A DNA stretch of 64,000 bases from positions 108,595 through 172,594 of the forward strand of contig CAZTOW010000015.1 of NCBI GenBank assembly GCA_964615375.1. Direction: 5' to 3'. Of the stretch, positions 24,464-33,102 are shown piece by piece. The position numbers and the translations under genes are program-made. Every line of letters begins with the position of its first letter. Within the stretch, counting starts at the first letter, position 1. This DNA is from CAZKWG01 sp964615375 (GTDB taxonomy: Bacteria > Myxococcota_A > UBA796 > CAZKWG01). Below the pieces are notes generated by a model that did no database searches, was not told the origin of the DNA, and saw only the letters and a list, made by a program, of their open reading frames with translations.

Positions 24464-27067
24464 ATGGCCGGGACGACCGCCGCTCCGCTGCTCCGCCTCG
24501 CCCTGGGGGTGGTGGATCTGGAGCGGCGCCGGGTGCAGGTAGGAGACGAGGAGCGCCGCCTCACGACGATCGAGGCGAAGCTCCTCGGCTTTCTCGCCAG
24601 CCGCCCCGGTGAGGCCGTCGGCCGCGACACCCTGCTCCGCGAGGTCTGGGGCTACGCCGACGGCGTGGTCTCCCGCACCGTGGACGTGGCGATCCGCCGC
24701 CTGCGGGCGAAGATCGAGCGGGATCGGGACGACCCGGAGCACCTGCTGGCGGTCCACGGCGTGGGCTACGCCTTCGTCCCCCTGCCCGAGCCCCTGCCCG
24801 CCCTCCCCGAGGACGAGGCCGACCCGCTGGTGGGGCGGGAGGTGGAGCTCGCCCGCGCCTGGGCGGCCCTGGAGGCGGGCGGCGCCCCGCTCACGCTCAC
24901 CGGGCCCGCGGGGGTCGGCAAGACGCGGCTGGCCGAGGCGCTGGCGCGGGTGGCGCGGTCGCGAGGCTGGCGGGCGGCGCTGGTGGAGGCGGGGGCGGCC
25001 CGCGACGGGGACGATCTGGGCAGCGCCGTAGCCTCGGCGCTGGGCGCGAAGACGAGCGCGGACGCCGTGATCCACGACGCGCTGGGCGCGGACCCCGCGC
25101 TGCTGGTCCTGGACGAGCTGGAGGCCCTGCCGGCGGAGGCGCTGGCGCGTCTGAGCGCGTGGCGACGCCCCGGCCTGCGCCTGCTCCTGACCAGCCGCCG
25201 GGCGCTGGGCCTCCCGGGCGAGCAGCTCCTCGCGCTCGCGCCGCTTCCCCTCTTGGACGCGCTGGCCCTGCTGCGCATTCGAGCCCGCCGCGCCCGACCC
25301 GACGTCCGCCTGGACGAGGAGACCGCGCGCGCCCTGGTCGAGCGCCTGGACGGGCTGCCCCTCGCCCTGGAGCTGGCCGCGGCCCGCCTGCGGGCGCTCT
25401 CCGCCGCTGAGCTGCGCGAGCGGATCAACCTGCCCTTCCTGCGCGATCCCTCCCCCCGCCGGCCGCGCCACGCCACCCTCGGCGCCGCCCTGGACGCCTC
25501 CTGGGCCCTCCTGGACCCGGAGGCCCGCCGCGCGCTCGTCCTGCTCGCGGCCCTCCCCGCCCCCGGCGCCGTGGCGGTGGCCGAGCGCACCCTGGAGCGG
25601 GCGGGCCTGGTCGATCCGCTGCTGATCCTGGAGCGCCTCTGCGATCTCTCGCTGGCGCAGGTGCGCGAGGGCCCGGAGCTCGCGCAGCTCGCGCGCCTGA
25701 GCCTGCTGAGCTGCGTGCGCGAGCACGCCGCGACCCGGCAGGCGGCCGAGGGCGCGCCCGAGGGGCTGGAGATCTGGGCGGAGGCCCTGGCGGAGACCCT
25801 GGAGGGCTGGCTCCCCCGAGGGAGCGCGGAGCCGCGCGGGATCGCCCGGGTGATCGGCGAGACGGAGGGGGTGCGCGCGCTGCTGCTGCGCCACGCGGGG
25901 CGGGCCCCGGAGGCGGCGCTGCGGGCGGTGGAGGTCTGGTTGAACGCGGCCCGAGCGACCTTCGGCCACCCCTCGGAGGAGGCGCTGGCCCGCGCGGCGG
26001 TGGCCCTGGCCGAGGCCCAGGGGGCCCGGGAGGCGCAGGCGAGGCTGATGGTCCGCCTGGTCTTCGCCCTCGATCGCGTCGGCGCGGCGGAGGAGGCGCG
26101 CGCGGCCTTCGAGCGGCTGGCCGCGCTGGCCCGCCAGGATCCGGGCCTCGGCCCGCAGGTGACGCACGCCGGCCTCGGCCTCGTCAGCGCCCTCCGCCGC
26201 TCCGAGCGCCCCCGCGACGCGCTCGCCCTGCTCGAGGCGCTGGACCTCCACGAGGCTCCCCCTCGGATCCTGGCCCACGCCGAGGCCGAGCGCGGGCTCA
26301 TCCTGCTCCGCCTGGGCTTCGCGGCGGAGGCGGCCGAGGCGCTGGCGTCGGCGCGGCGCGGCTTCCTGGAGGCCGGGGAGCGCCAGAGCGCCGAGCTCCA
26401 GCGGGACCACCTCTTCGTCGCCGCCGTGGAGCTGGGTCAGGGGGCCGCCGTAGAGGCGGAGATCCGGGAGGTGATCGCCCTTCAGCCGGACGGCCCCGAC
26501 GGGATCCGCGGGCGCAACCTGCGCGGCGCGCTGTGCGCCATCGCCCTGGAGGCCGGGCGCCTGGAGGAGGCGCGGGAGGGCTTCGAGCGCGCGGTCTCCT
26601 GGGGCGAGGAGCAGCGCCGGCCCCTGCTGGCGATCCTGGGGCGCAGCAACCTGGGCCTGGTGGCGCTGGCGCGGGGGGACGCGGCGGAGGCGCGGGCGGC
26701 CTTCGAGGAGGCCACGGCGGCCTGGCTCCGGCACGGCGGGGAGCGGATCTCCGGCGCGCTGGTGGCGGGGGCGACCCTGGCCGCCGCGGGGCTGGGGCTG
26801 TCTGGGGTGGAGGTGGATCTTAGCGGGCGGGCGCTGGTGGACGCGCCGCTGGACGAGGCGCAGCTCCGACTGGCGCGGGCCGTCGCCGCCCGGGCGCGCG
26901 GGGAGCCCGAGGCCGAGGCCGCCGTGGACGCGGCCCTCGCTGATCCGATGGCCAGGACGAGCCTGGTGCTCCGCGTGCTGGGCGCCTTCGTCCGCGCGAT
27001 GCGGGCGGGCTCGCTCAGCCCAGCGCGCGCTCCACCGCCGAGACCAGGCTCGGATCCTCGGGCTTGA
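24464..27067 (+). CDS. Winged-helix transcriptional regulator with NTPase and TPR-like domains
   Basis: 867 aa. Residues 10-105 are an OmpR/PhoB-type DNA-binding domain (RRLTTIEAKLLGFLASRP, VVSRTVDVAIRRLRAKI, GVGYAFVPL). An NTPase follows with Walker A GPAGVGKTRL near 145-154 and Walker B ALLVLDELE near 210. Residues about 470-850 are Ala-rich helical repeats resembling TPRs. This resembles AfsR/SARP and MalT-like STAND regulators, but no receiver domain is present, so it should sense a ligand or partner rather than a phosphate signal. GATACG sits 8 bp before the ATG. The 3' end overlaps the convergent glutathione peroxidase gene by 53 bp. Confidence 0.85.
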   Translation: MAGTTAAPLLRLALGVVDLERRRVQVGDEERRLTTIEAKLLGFLASRPGEAVGRDTLLREVWGYADGVVSRTVDVAIRRLRAKIERDRDDPEHLLAVHGVGYAFVPLPEPLPALPEDEADPLVGREVELARAWAALEAGGAPLTLTGPAGVGKTRLAEALARVARSRGWRAALVEAGAARDGDDLGSAVASALGAKTSADAVIHDALGADPALLVLDELEALPAEALARLSAWRRPGLRLLLTSRRALGLPGEQLLALAPLPLLDALALLRIRARRARPDVRLDEETARALVERLDGLPLALELAAARLRALSAAELRERINLPFLRDPSPRRPRHATLGAALDASWALLDPEARRALVLLAALPAPGAVAVAERTLERAGLVDPLLILERLCDLSLAQVREGPELAQLARLSLLSCVREHAATRQAAEGAPEGLEIWAEALAETLEGWLPRGSAEPRGIARVIGETEGVRALLLRHAGRAPEAALRAVEVWLNAARATFGHPSEEALARAAVALAEAQGAREAQARLMVRLVFALDRVGAAEEARAAFERLAALARQDPGLGPQVTHAGLGLVSALRRSERPRDALALLEALDLHEAPPRILAHAEAERGLILLRLGFAAEAAEALASARRGFLEAGERQSAELQRDHLFVAAVELGQGAAVEAEIREVIALQPDGPDGIRGRNLRGALCAIALEAGRLEEAREGFERAVSWGEEQRRPLLAILGRSNLGLVALARGDAAEARAAFEEATAAWLRHGGERISGALVAGATLAAAGLGLSGVEVDLSGRALVDAPLDEAQLRLARAVAARARGEPEAEAAVDAALADPMARTSLVLRVLGAFVRAMRAGSLSPARAPPPRPGSDPRA

Positions 27068-27560
27068 CCTGCGGCGAGAAGCGCGCGACGACCTGGCCGT
27101 CCCGCGAGACCAGGAACTTCTCGAAGTTCCAGGAGATGTCCTCGCCCTTGCCCGCGGCGCTGCCGATGAGCCAGCGGTAGAGCGGGCTGCGGTTGGCGCC
27201 GTTGACCTCCTGCTTGGACAGCAGGGGGAAGGTCACGCCGTAGGTGGTCGAGCAGAAGGTGGCGATCTCGCCCGGCGTGCCAGGCTCCTGGCCGAGGAAC
27301 TGGTTGCAGGGGACGCCGACGATGAGCAGCCCCTTGTCCTTCATGCGCTCGTACATCTCCTCGAGCCCCGTGTACTGCGGGGTGAGGCCGCACTTGCTGG
27401 CCACGTTGACGAAGAGCACGACCTTCCCGTCCAGCTCCTCCTTGTCGAAGTCCGTCCCGTTCAGCCGGGTGAGCGGGATCTCGTCGAGGGAGGCGGGGGC
27501 GTCCGTGGGAGGGGCGCCGTAGAGCACACGGTTCACGCGCTTGACGACCGACTTGATCAT
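27015..27560 (-). CDS. Glutathione peroxidase family protein (Cys type)
   Basis: 181 aa. Reduces hydrogen or lipid peroxides, in bacteria usually with thioredoxin. The peroxidatic Cys is in NVASKCGLTPQY, the Gln in PCNQFLGQEPG and the Trp-Asn in SWNFEKFLV; the tetrad is complete. An N-terminal extension of about 25 residues (KSVVKRVNRVLYGAPP) is not a convincing signal peptide. It is a single-gene unit divergent from the acyl-CoA dehydrogenase, about 177 bp apart. Confidence 0.92.
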   Translation of the reverse strand: MIKSVVKRVNRVLYGAPPTDAPASLDEIPLTRLNGTDFDKEELDGKVVLFVNVASKCGLTPQYTGLEEMYERMKDKGLLIVGVPCNQFLGQEPGTPGEIATFCSTTYGVTFPLLSKQEVNGANRSPLYRWLIGSAAGKGEDISWNFEKFLVSRDGQVVARFSPQVKPEDPSLVSAVERALG

Positions 27561-27649
27561 GGGGAGGAGTCCTCGCCGGAAGGGCTAACCTGCCGGGCGG
27601 GGCCTGCGGCGGGCCCACGCACGCCGGGGGTGAATTTCGACAGACCCTC

Positions 27650-27677
27650 TTGTGATCGGCCTCGCCACGGCTATGAT
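27650..27677 (+). promoter_or_regulatory. Strong sigma-70-type promoter of the acyl-CoA dehydrogenase gene
   Basis: TTGTGA (27650-27655), 16 bp, TATGAT (27672-27677). The predicted start site near 27684 is just upstream of the FadR-like operator, giving a leader of about 55 nt. Confidence 0.65.
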
Positions 27678-27687
27678 GTTCGGGCTG

Positions 27688-27707
27688 GTGAATGAGGATT
27701 CATTCAC
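27688..27707. promoter_or_regulatory. FadR(TetR-family)-type operator, perfect 20-bp inverted repeat
   Basis: GTGAATGA, GGAT, TCATTCAC. The core TGAATGA-N4-TCATTCA has the same form as the operator of the acyl-CoA-responsive TetR-family regulator FadR (YsiA) of Bacillus and Thermus. It sits at the predicted transcription start of a fatty-acid oxidation gene, where bound repressor would block the promoter. The regulator is not encoded in this window. Confidence 0.75.
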
Positions 27708-27737
27708 GACCTCTCGAAGTTCCTGGAGTTCAAGGCC

Positions 27738-29669
27738 ATGATCGAGAACAAGAATCGCAATTCCGAGGAGGCGCGCTCCATCCAGGTGGCCGAGGAGAGC
27801 CGCGAGCTGGACTGGAAGAGCAAGTCCTTCATCCAGAGCCTGTTCATGGGCGACCTCGACCTGCGGCTCATCGACCCCTTCCCGGTGCAGGACGCCGCCG
27901 ACAAGGCCATCGGGGACGAGGTCTGCGCGCGGGTGGACCGCTGGGCCAGCGAGCACCTGGACGGCGAGGCCATCGATCAGGCCGAGGAGATCCCGGCCCA
28001 CATCTGGAAGGGGCTGAACGAGCTCGGCCTCTTCGGCATCAAGATCCCGAAAAAGTACGGCGGGCTGGGGCTCAGCCAGACGAATTACCTGCGCGTGCTC
28101 TCGGTGATCGCCACCTACTGCGCGTCCACCGCGGCCACGCTGTCCGCCCACCAGTCCATCGGCGTGCCGCAGCCGCTCAAGATCTTCGGCACCGAGGCGC
28201 AGAAGCAGAAGTACCTGACCCGCATCGCGCGGGGCGAGGTCTCCGCGTTCGCGCTCACGGAGCCCGGGGTGGGCTCCGACCCGGCGAACATGGCCACGCA
28301 CGCCGAGCTCTCGCCGGACGGCAAGCACTGGATCCTGAACGGCGAGAAGCTGTGGTGCACGAACGGCGTCATCGCCGACCTCGTGGTGGTCATGGCCAGG
28401 ACGCCCTCCATCCAGAAGAACGGGCGCGAGGTCAAGCAGATCACGGCGTTTATCGTGGAGACCGACTGGCCGGGCTTCGAGGTCGTCCACCGGGTGCGCC
28501 TGATGGGCCTGCGGGCCATCGAGATCGGCGTGCTGCGCTTCCACGACGTGAAGGTCCCGGTGGAGAACGTCATCGGCGACGTGGGTCAGGGGCTCAAGAT
28601 CGCGCTGACCACGCTCAACGACGGGCGGCTCAGCATGCCGGTGCTCTCGGCGCACGGGGCGAACGAGGTCGCCGAGTTCTCGGCGCGCTGGGCCAAGAGC
28701 CGCGTGCAGTGGGGCAAGGCGGTGGGCGCGCACGAGGCGGGCTCGGACAAGCTGGCCTTCGTCACCAGCGCCGCCTACGCGATGGACACGTTCGCGCGGG
28801 CCTGCGCGGCCTGGTCGGACCGCGGCGACGTGGACATCCGCATGGAGGCCGCGGCGGCCAAGATGTACAACACGGAGCTGTACTGGCAGGCGGCGGACAC
28901 GGCGCTCCAGCTCCGCGGCGGGCGCGGCTACGAGACCGCCAGCAGCCTGGAGGCGCGCGGAGAATTCGCCTTCCCGATGGAGCGCATCCTGCGCGACGCG
29001 CGCATCAACCGCATCGTGGAGGGCACCACGGACGTGATGCACCTCTTCCTGGCGCGCGAGGCGCTCGACCGTCACCTGAGCATGGCCGGCGGGCTCTTCA
29101 AGAAGGGCGGGCTCGGTTCGAAGCTGGGGACGATCGCGAAGTGCGCGGCCTTCTACCCGGTGTGGTACCTCAAGCTGCTCTTCGGCGGGCTGTTCCGCTC
29201 CTATGGTCGCTACGACGCCCGGCTCGGCGCGGCCCTGCGCGGCATCGACGCCAGCACGCGGCGCCTGGCCCGCGCCCTCTTCCACCGCATGGTGCTGATG
29301 GGGCCGAAGCTGGAGATGCGGCAGCTCACGCTGAACCGGCTCGTGGACATCGGCGTGGAGCTCGGCGTGATGGCCCTCGTCGCCAGCCGCGCCCAGCGCG
29401 AGCTGGAGGCCGGCGACCAGAGCGGTCTCTCCCGCGCGCTGTACTGGCTCGAGGCCCGGAAGCTGGTCGTGGAGGATCTGTTCGGCGCGCTCAGCCGCAA
29501 CGTGGACAGCGCCGCGCGCGCGCTGGCGACGGAGATGATGGACAAGGCCGAGGCCCTGCCCCCGGTGGACGCCTCGGGTCTCGGGCCCATCGAGCACGAT
29601 CGCGGCCGGGATCTGACCAGCGGGCGGACCGGGAACCGGGCGCGGCCGGAGTCGGCGGCGGCGAAGTAG
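27738..29669 (+). CDS. Long acyl-CoA dehydrogenase
   Basis: 643 aa, versus about 380 for short/medium-chain enzymes. Residues about 85-450 hold the FAD-dependent dehydrogenase core: FGIKIPKKYGGLGLSQ, AFALTEPGVGSDPANM (flavin-contact motif), KLWCTNGVIADLVVV, DVKVPVENVIGDVGQGLK, QLRGGRGYETASSLE and RINRIVEGTTDVMHLFLA, which places the usual catalytic Glu region. The remaining 190 residues form an extra helical domain, as in very-long-chain (VLCAD/ACAD9-like) enzymes that associate with membranes. It catalyses the first step of beta-oxidation. Control by acyl-CoA through the upstream operator is strongly suggested. Monocistronic. Confidence 0.92.
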   Translation: MIENKNRNSEEARSIQVAEESRELDWKSKSFIQSLFMGDLDLRLIDPFPVQDAADKAIGDEVCARVDRWASEHLDGEAIDQAEEIPAHIWKGLNELGLFGIKIPKKYGGLGLSQTNYLRVLSVIATYCASTAATLSAHQSIGVPQPLKIFGTEAQKQKYLTRIARGEVSAFALTEPGVGSDPANMATHAELSPDGKHWILNGEKLWCTNGVIADLVVVMARTPSIQKNGREVKQITAFIVETDWPGFEVVHRVRLMGLRAIEIGVLRFHDVKVPVENVIGDVGQGLKIALTTLNDGRLSMPVLSAHGANEVAEFSARWAKSRVQWGKAVGAHEAGSDKLAFVTSAAYAMDTFARACAAWSDRGDVDIRMEAAAAKMYNTELYWQAADTALQLRGGRGYETASSLEARGEFAFPMERILRDARINRIVEGTTDVMHLFLAREALDRHLSMAGGLFKKGGLGSKLGTIAKCAAFYPVWYLKLLFGGLFRSYGRYDARLGAALRGIDASTRRLARALFHRMVLMGPKLEMRQLTLNRLVDIGVELGVMALVASRAQRELEAGDQSGLSRALYWLEARKLVVEDLFGALSRNVDSAARALATEMMDKAEALPPVDASGLGPIEHDRGRDLTSGRTGNRARPESAAAK

Positions 29670-29679
29670 GGGAGGGCCC

Positions 29680-30513
29680 GTGCGGGGGTCAGGACCCGCC
29701 CTCCGTCTCCGCGCCGGGCTTCTCGGGTGGGGGAGGACCGCGACGCTCACGCTTGTCGTGGCCGCTGAGGCCGAGGCGCGTGCCTGTGTTTGTTATGGTT
29801 TTCCAGACGTCGTAGGCACCTCGCCCTCCGATGGGGCGGTCGATGTGCCGCTCAACACCCGCGTGAGGGTGCTGGTTCACAACGGCGCCGTGGGCACCGA
29901 GCCTGCCCTCGAGTGTGATGGCCTGCCGGTCGAGCTCGAGCCATGGACCGACGAGCACAACGGCTTCCAGCAGCTCCTGGAGTCCTCGCCCACTGAACCC
30001 CTCGAGGCCGACGTCTCCTGCATCCTTCTGCTGGGCGAGACCGAGATCTTGCAGTTCTACACCGGGCGGGACACCGATACGACCTCTCCGACCTGGGAAG
30101 GGACTGTGTCCGTTGAAGACCACATCGACCGTCAGGACGACAGCTGTGGGTTGTGGCAGAACCTGTTTCTCATCACACCCGAAGGCGTATCAGATGACTT
30201 GACCGCCGATGAGGACCTCTTCTTCACATTGCTCCCTCAAGGCGAGGGAGAGAAGGTCTGGGGCTATCCATCAACCCTCTTCGTAGCGAGTGGAGACAAG
30301 TGCATCGACATGGACCCCACGCTCGGAAAGAACCCACACCGCACCTACCGAATGGAGGCGTGGGACCTCGCGGGGAACGGGTCTGGAGATCACCGGCTGC
30401 GAATCGGGACCTGTGGGTGCTCCTCGAGCTCTGGAGGTCTCCCGCCGGCGGCCGCTGTGATCGCCAGCGTCCTCGGGCTCGCGCTGTCGGGCGGGCGACG
30501 TAGGGCCCCCTGA
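29680..30513 (+). CDS. Secreted Ig-like-domain protein with MYXO-CTERM tail
   Basis: 277 aa, GTG start at 29680 behind a GGGGAGGG site. A hydrophobic N-terminal segment (ATLTLVVAAEAEA) acts as signal, followed by ACVCYGFPDVVGTSPSDGAVDVPLNTRVRV, the typical start of a Big_5/bacterial Ig-like domain (shortened here: TSPSDGAVDVPLNTRV). Several Cys suggest disulfides. The end, Cys-Gly-Cys, Ser/Gly, a hydrophobic helix and Arg-Arg-Arg, is a MYXO-CTERM-type tail. GC is lower in the middle (about 30100-30380). No enzymatic motif is seen. It begins 10 bp after the dehydrogenase stop. Confidence 0.7.
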   Translation: MRGSGPALRLRAGLLGWGRTATLTLVVAAEAEARACVCYGFPDVVGTSPSDGAVDVPLNTRVRVLVHNGAVGTEPALECDGLPVELEPWTDEHNGFQQLLESSPTEPLEADVSCILLLGETEILQFYTGRDTDTTSPTWEGTVSVEDHIDRQDDSCGLWQNLFLITPEGVSDDLTADEDLFFTLLPQGEGEKVWGYPSTLFVASGDKCIDMDPTLGKNPHRTYRMEAWDLAGNGSGDHRLRIGTCGCSSSSGGLPPAAAVIASVLGLALSGGRRRAP

Positions 30514-30547
30514 CGGAGGTCCGACGGAGGTCGACGGACCTCCGTCA
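30511..30547. terminator. Hairpin at the end of the MYXO-CTERM gene
   Basis: A perfect 12-bp inverted repeat, TGACGGAGGTCC and GGACCTCCGTCA, with a 13-nt loop that itself repeats GACGGAGGTC. The first arm includes the stop codon. It could terminate transcription, but no U-tract follows, so it may work with Rho or only protect the 3' end. Confidence 0.5.
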
Positions 30548-30638
30548 CCCGCGCTGACCGACTCGACGTAGGAAATACGCCGAATATCCGCGCGCCCGAG
30601 CCTGGCACGCGACTTGAAACAGGGGTGGACACCGCGAG

Positions 30639-32126
30639 GTGTCCATGTCTCCGCTCCTGTTCGCCCTCTCTCTCCTCGGCTGCGAGCCCTGTCTGGATGG
30701 CTCGCGCTCGCTCTCCCTCGATCCCGCGCTCCCCGCCGAGCCCGCTCACCAGGGCCCGGCCGCGGGGCTCATCTACGAGATCTACGTCCGGTCTTTCCAG
30801 GACTCCGACGGCGACGGGATCGGGGACCTCCAGGGCGTGCGGCAGCGCCTGGACCACCTCGCGGAGATGGGGGTGGGCACGATCTGGCTCATGCCGCTGT
30901 TTCAGAGCTACGGCCCGGCCGGCTACGACGTGACCGACTTCGACACGCTGACGGAGGCCTACGGCACGCCCGATGACCTGGCGGCCCTGGTGGACGACGC
31001 GCACGCGCTGGGAATGCGGGTGATCCTGGACCTGCCGCTGAATCACGTCCACGTCACGCACCCGTGGTTCGTCGAGGCCGAGTCCAGCGCGGACGACGCG
31101 CGTCGCGACTGGTTCCGCTATCAGGATCGCGAGGCGGATCAGAGCCGGTGGTTCCCCTCGCAGCAGGGCGGGAGCTTCTACGCCTACTTCGGGCGGGAGA
31201 TGCCTGACCTGGACTGGGAGAGCCCGGACGTGGACGCCGAGATGCGCGGCGTGCTGCGGCGCTGGTTGGAGGCCGGGGCGGACGGCTACCGGCTGGACGC
31301 CGTGCTGATGCTGGTGGAGGAGGGTGAGGCGGTGGAGAGCGAGGAGGTGGAGGGCACAGCGGGCTCGCACGCGCTCCTGGCCGAGCTCTACGCCGAGGCG
31401 CGGTCGGCGCGGCCGGACGCCTTCCTGCTGGCCGAGGCCAGCGCCTGGGAGGTCGAGGACAGCGTCTCCTGGCTGGGGAGCGAGGACGCCCCGGAGAGCG
31501 ACGCCGTGCTCGACTTCCCCCGCCGGGACGCGCTGCTGGCCGCCGCGCAGGACGGTGAGGTACAAGCGCTGGTGGATCTGGTGGACACCCAGATCGCGCT
31601 CGGCGGCGCCGCGGGCATGGCCGGCTTCCTGGGCAGCCACGACGTGGATCGCCTCCCGGAGCTGGTGGAGGACGCGGGCGCCCGGCGCGCCCTGCGGGTC
31701 GTGCAGATGCTGATGCCCGGCTCACCGGTGCTGTACTACGGCGAGGAGCTGGACCTCCCCAACGCGAGCACGGGCACGGGTCAGGACCATGCCATGCGCG
31801 CGCCCATGCCCTGGAGCGCCGAGCCCGGCGCGGGCTTCAGCAGCGGCGAGGCCTGGTTCCCGCCGGACGAGGGCTACCGGAACGGGGCCAACGTCGAGGA
31901 CCAGAGCGCCGACCCGGAGAGCACGCTCAACCTCGTCCGCGCCCTCTCCTGCCTGCGCGCGGCGCACGGGCTGGACGAGGACGCCACCTGGGAGCCCTCG
32001 GTGAGCGGGAGCGTGCTGAGCTTCACCCGCGACGAGGGCCGCCTCCGCGTGTCCGTGAACCTGAGCGCGCGGCCCTCCGGCGGGCTCGCGGCCTGGGGCT
32101 ACGAGATCAAGGTGGATCGGGCATAG
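30639..32126 (+). CDS. GH13 alpha-amylase-family lipoprotein
   Basis: 495 aa, GTG start at 30639 (ATG two codons later is possible). The lipobox LSLLGC predicts an outer-surface or periplasmic lipoprotein. The GH13 barrel is complete: YEIYVRSFQDSDGDGIGDL, RVILDLPLNHVH (region I), DGYRLDAVLM with nucleophile Asp220 (region II), AFLLAEAS with the acid/base Glu (region III), and FLGSHDVDRL (region IV). An alpha-glucan or oligosaccharide hydrolase acting outside the cytoplasm is likely, close to oligo-1,6-glucosidase/alpha-amylase subfamilies. The final 90 residues look like the usual C-terminal beta domain. Confidence 0.9.
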   Translation: MSMSPLLFALSLLGCEPCLDGSRSLSLDPALPAEPAHQGPAAGLIYEIYVRSFQDSDGDGIGDLQGVRQRLDHLAEMGVGTIWLMPLFQSYGPAGYDVTDFDTLTEAYGTPDDLAALVDDAHALGMRVILDLPLNHVHVTHPWFVEAESSADDARRDWFRYQDREADQSRWFPSQQGGSFYAYFGREMPDLDWESPDVDAEMRGVLRRWLEAGADGYRLDAVLMLVEEGEAVESEEVEGTAGSHALLAELYAEARSARPDAFLLAEASAWEVEDSVSWLGSEDAPESDAVLDFPRRDALLAAAQDGEVQALVDLVDTQIALGGAAGMAGFLGSHDVDRLPELVEDAGARRALRVVQMLMPGSPVLYYGEELDLPNASTGTGQDHAMRAPMPWSAEPGAGFSSGEAWFPPDEGYRNGANVEDQSADPESTLNLVRALSCLRAAHGLDEDATWEPSVSGSVLSFTRDEGRLRVSVNLSARPSGGLAAWGYEIKVDRA

Positions 32127-33054
32127 GGAGAAAATTCTCGGCCGTCATCCGCCGCGCCTCGGCGAGGGACTCGGCCAGCGGTGGGTAACCCCAGGCCCGA
32201 CGTTGCTCGTCGGTCACGGAGGGATCGATCGTGTAGAGCTCCCAGCGCTCCCCGTAGTTGCCCGCTCGGACGTAGATGCTGCCGTAGCGCTGCGGTTTGC
32301 GCTGGCTGTGCAGCAGCCTGTCTTCGCTGTTAGCGGCATGACGGCGCATGGTCCGGTTCTCGGGCTCGAGCTCCACGGCGCGCATCGCGAACGCGTAGGT
32401 CTCGGCGTAGTCCTCGGGCATGGTGCCCCATTTCAAGACGAGCGAGGCGTGATGGAAGTCGGCGGCGACCTTCGCCTCCCCAGCCTCTACGATGGCTCGA
32501 ACCCGGTCGCGCCGCTGGACGCTCTGCATGTAGCCCTGCCGCCTGTCGGTCCCGTCGGTCTCACTGTACTGAAAGGCCGTGTCGGCGAGGAGGAGCTCGT
32601 ACAGCTCGAGGTTGATGGTGCTGAGCCGGGAGGCATGCGCGCGCTTCGCCTCCTCCAAGAGCGGAGCCCAGCGCGCGTCCTGGTGCAGGCTCTGGAGATC
32701 GGGGTCGGCGACCAGCCAGTCGGCCTCCAGGTAGCTGGTGGAGATCGCGCGGGTGAGGAGGGAGAAGGCTGGGTCTGCGTGCCCAGCGAGCGCGTGGCAG
32801 CAAGCGTCGTTGTACGCAGTCCGCCCCTCGGGCGGGGCGATCTGGCCAGCCTTCGTCACGAGATGGCTGCACTGGGAGGCGTTCCCCCTGTTGTAGGCCC
32901 GGCTCGCGCGATCGCGCAGGGACTTCAGCCGCGCGCCATCATCCGGCGCGCTCGTTCCCGCGTGCTCGGGCGGAGGCGCGGCGCCGTGGCAGCCGCCCCA
33001 GGCCAGGGCGCCGATCACGAGCACGCCGCGCGCGACAATTCCCAGCCTCGACAT
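32107..33054 (-). CDS. DUF6624-type lipoprotein
   Basis: 315 aa from the ATG at 33054, which has a strong GGAGAGGAG site; the longer frame from 33084 is less likely. The lipobox LAWGGC marks a lipoprotein. Residues about 60-140 form a TPR-like unit (AYNDACCHALAGHADPAFSL, VADPDLQSLHQDARWAPLL). The C-terminal half follows the DUF6624 pattern: VRAIVEAGEAKVAADFHHAS, KPQRYGSIY, TDEQRRAWGYPPLAE. Function of the family is unknown. Its stop overlaps the end of the convergent GH13 gene by 20 bp, and it is divergent from the EEP phosphodiesterase gene. Confidence 0.75.
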   Translation of the reverse strand: MSRLGIVARGVLVIGALAWGGCHGAAPPPEHAGTSAPDDGARLKSLRDRASRAYNRGNASQCSHLVTKAGQIAPPEGRTAYNDACCHALAGHADPAFSLLTRAISTSYLEADWLVADPDLQSLHQDARWAPLLEEAKRAHASRLSTINLELYELLLADTAFQYSETDGTDRRQGYMQSVQRRDRVRAIVEAGEAKVAADFHHASLVLKWGTMPEDYAETYAFAMRAVELEPENRTMRRHAANSEDRLLHSQRKPQRYGSIYVRAGNYGERWELYTIDPSVTDEQRRAWGYPPLAESLAEARRMTAENFLPMPDPP

Positions 33055-33102
33055 GCTTGCTCCTCTCCGATGAAGGTAGCACAACCGATGGTGGAGAACC
33101 GG

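Noticed and set aside
23516..26734. A 1072-aa minus-strand open frame
   Set aside because: Antisense to the FG-GAP and winged-helix regulator genes, with His/Arg/Gln/Gly-rich low-information sequence. High GC makes such long shadows common here.
32203..33102. N-terminal extension of the EEP phosphodiesterase
   Set aside because: Antisense to the DUF6624 lipoprotein and without family similarity. The ATG at 33103 has a GGAG site and starts a membrane anchor.
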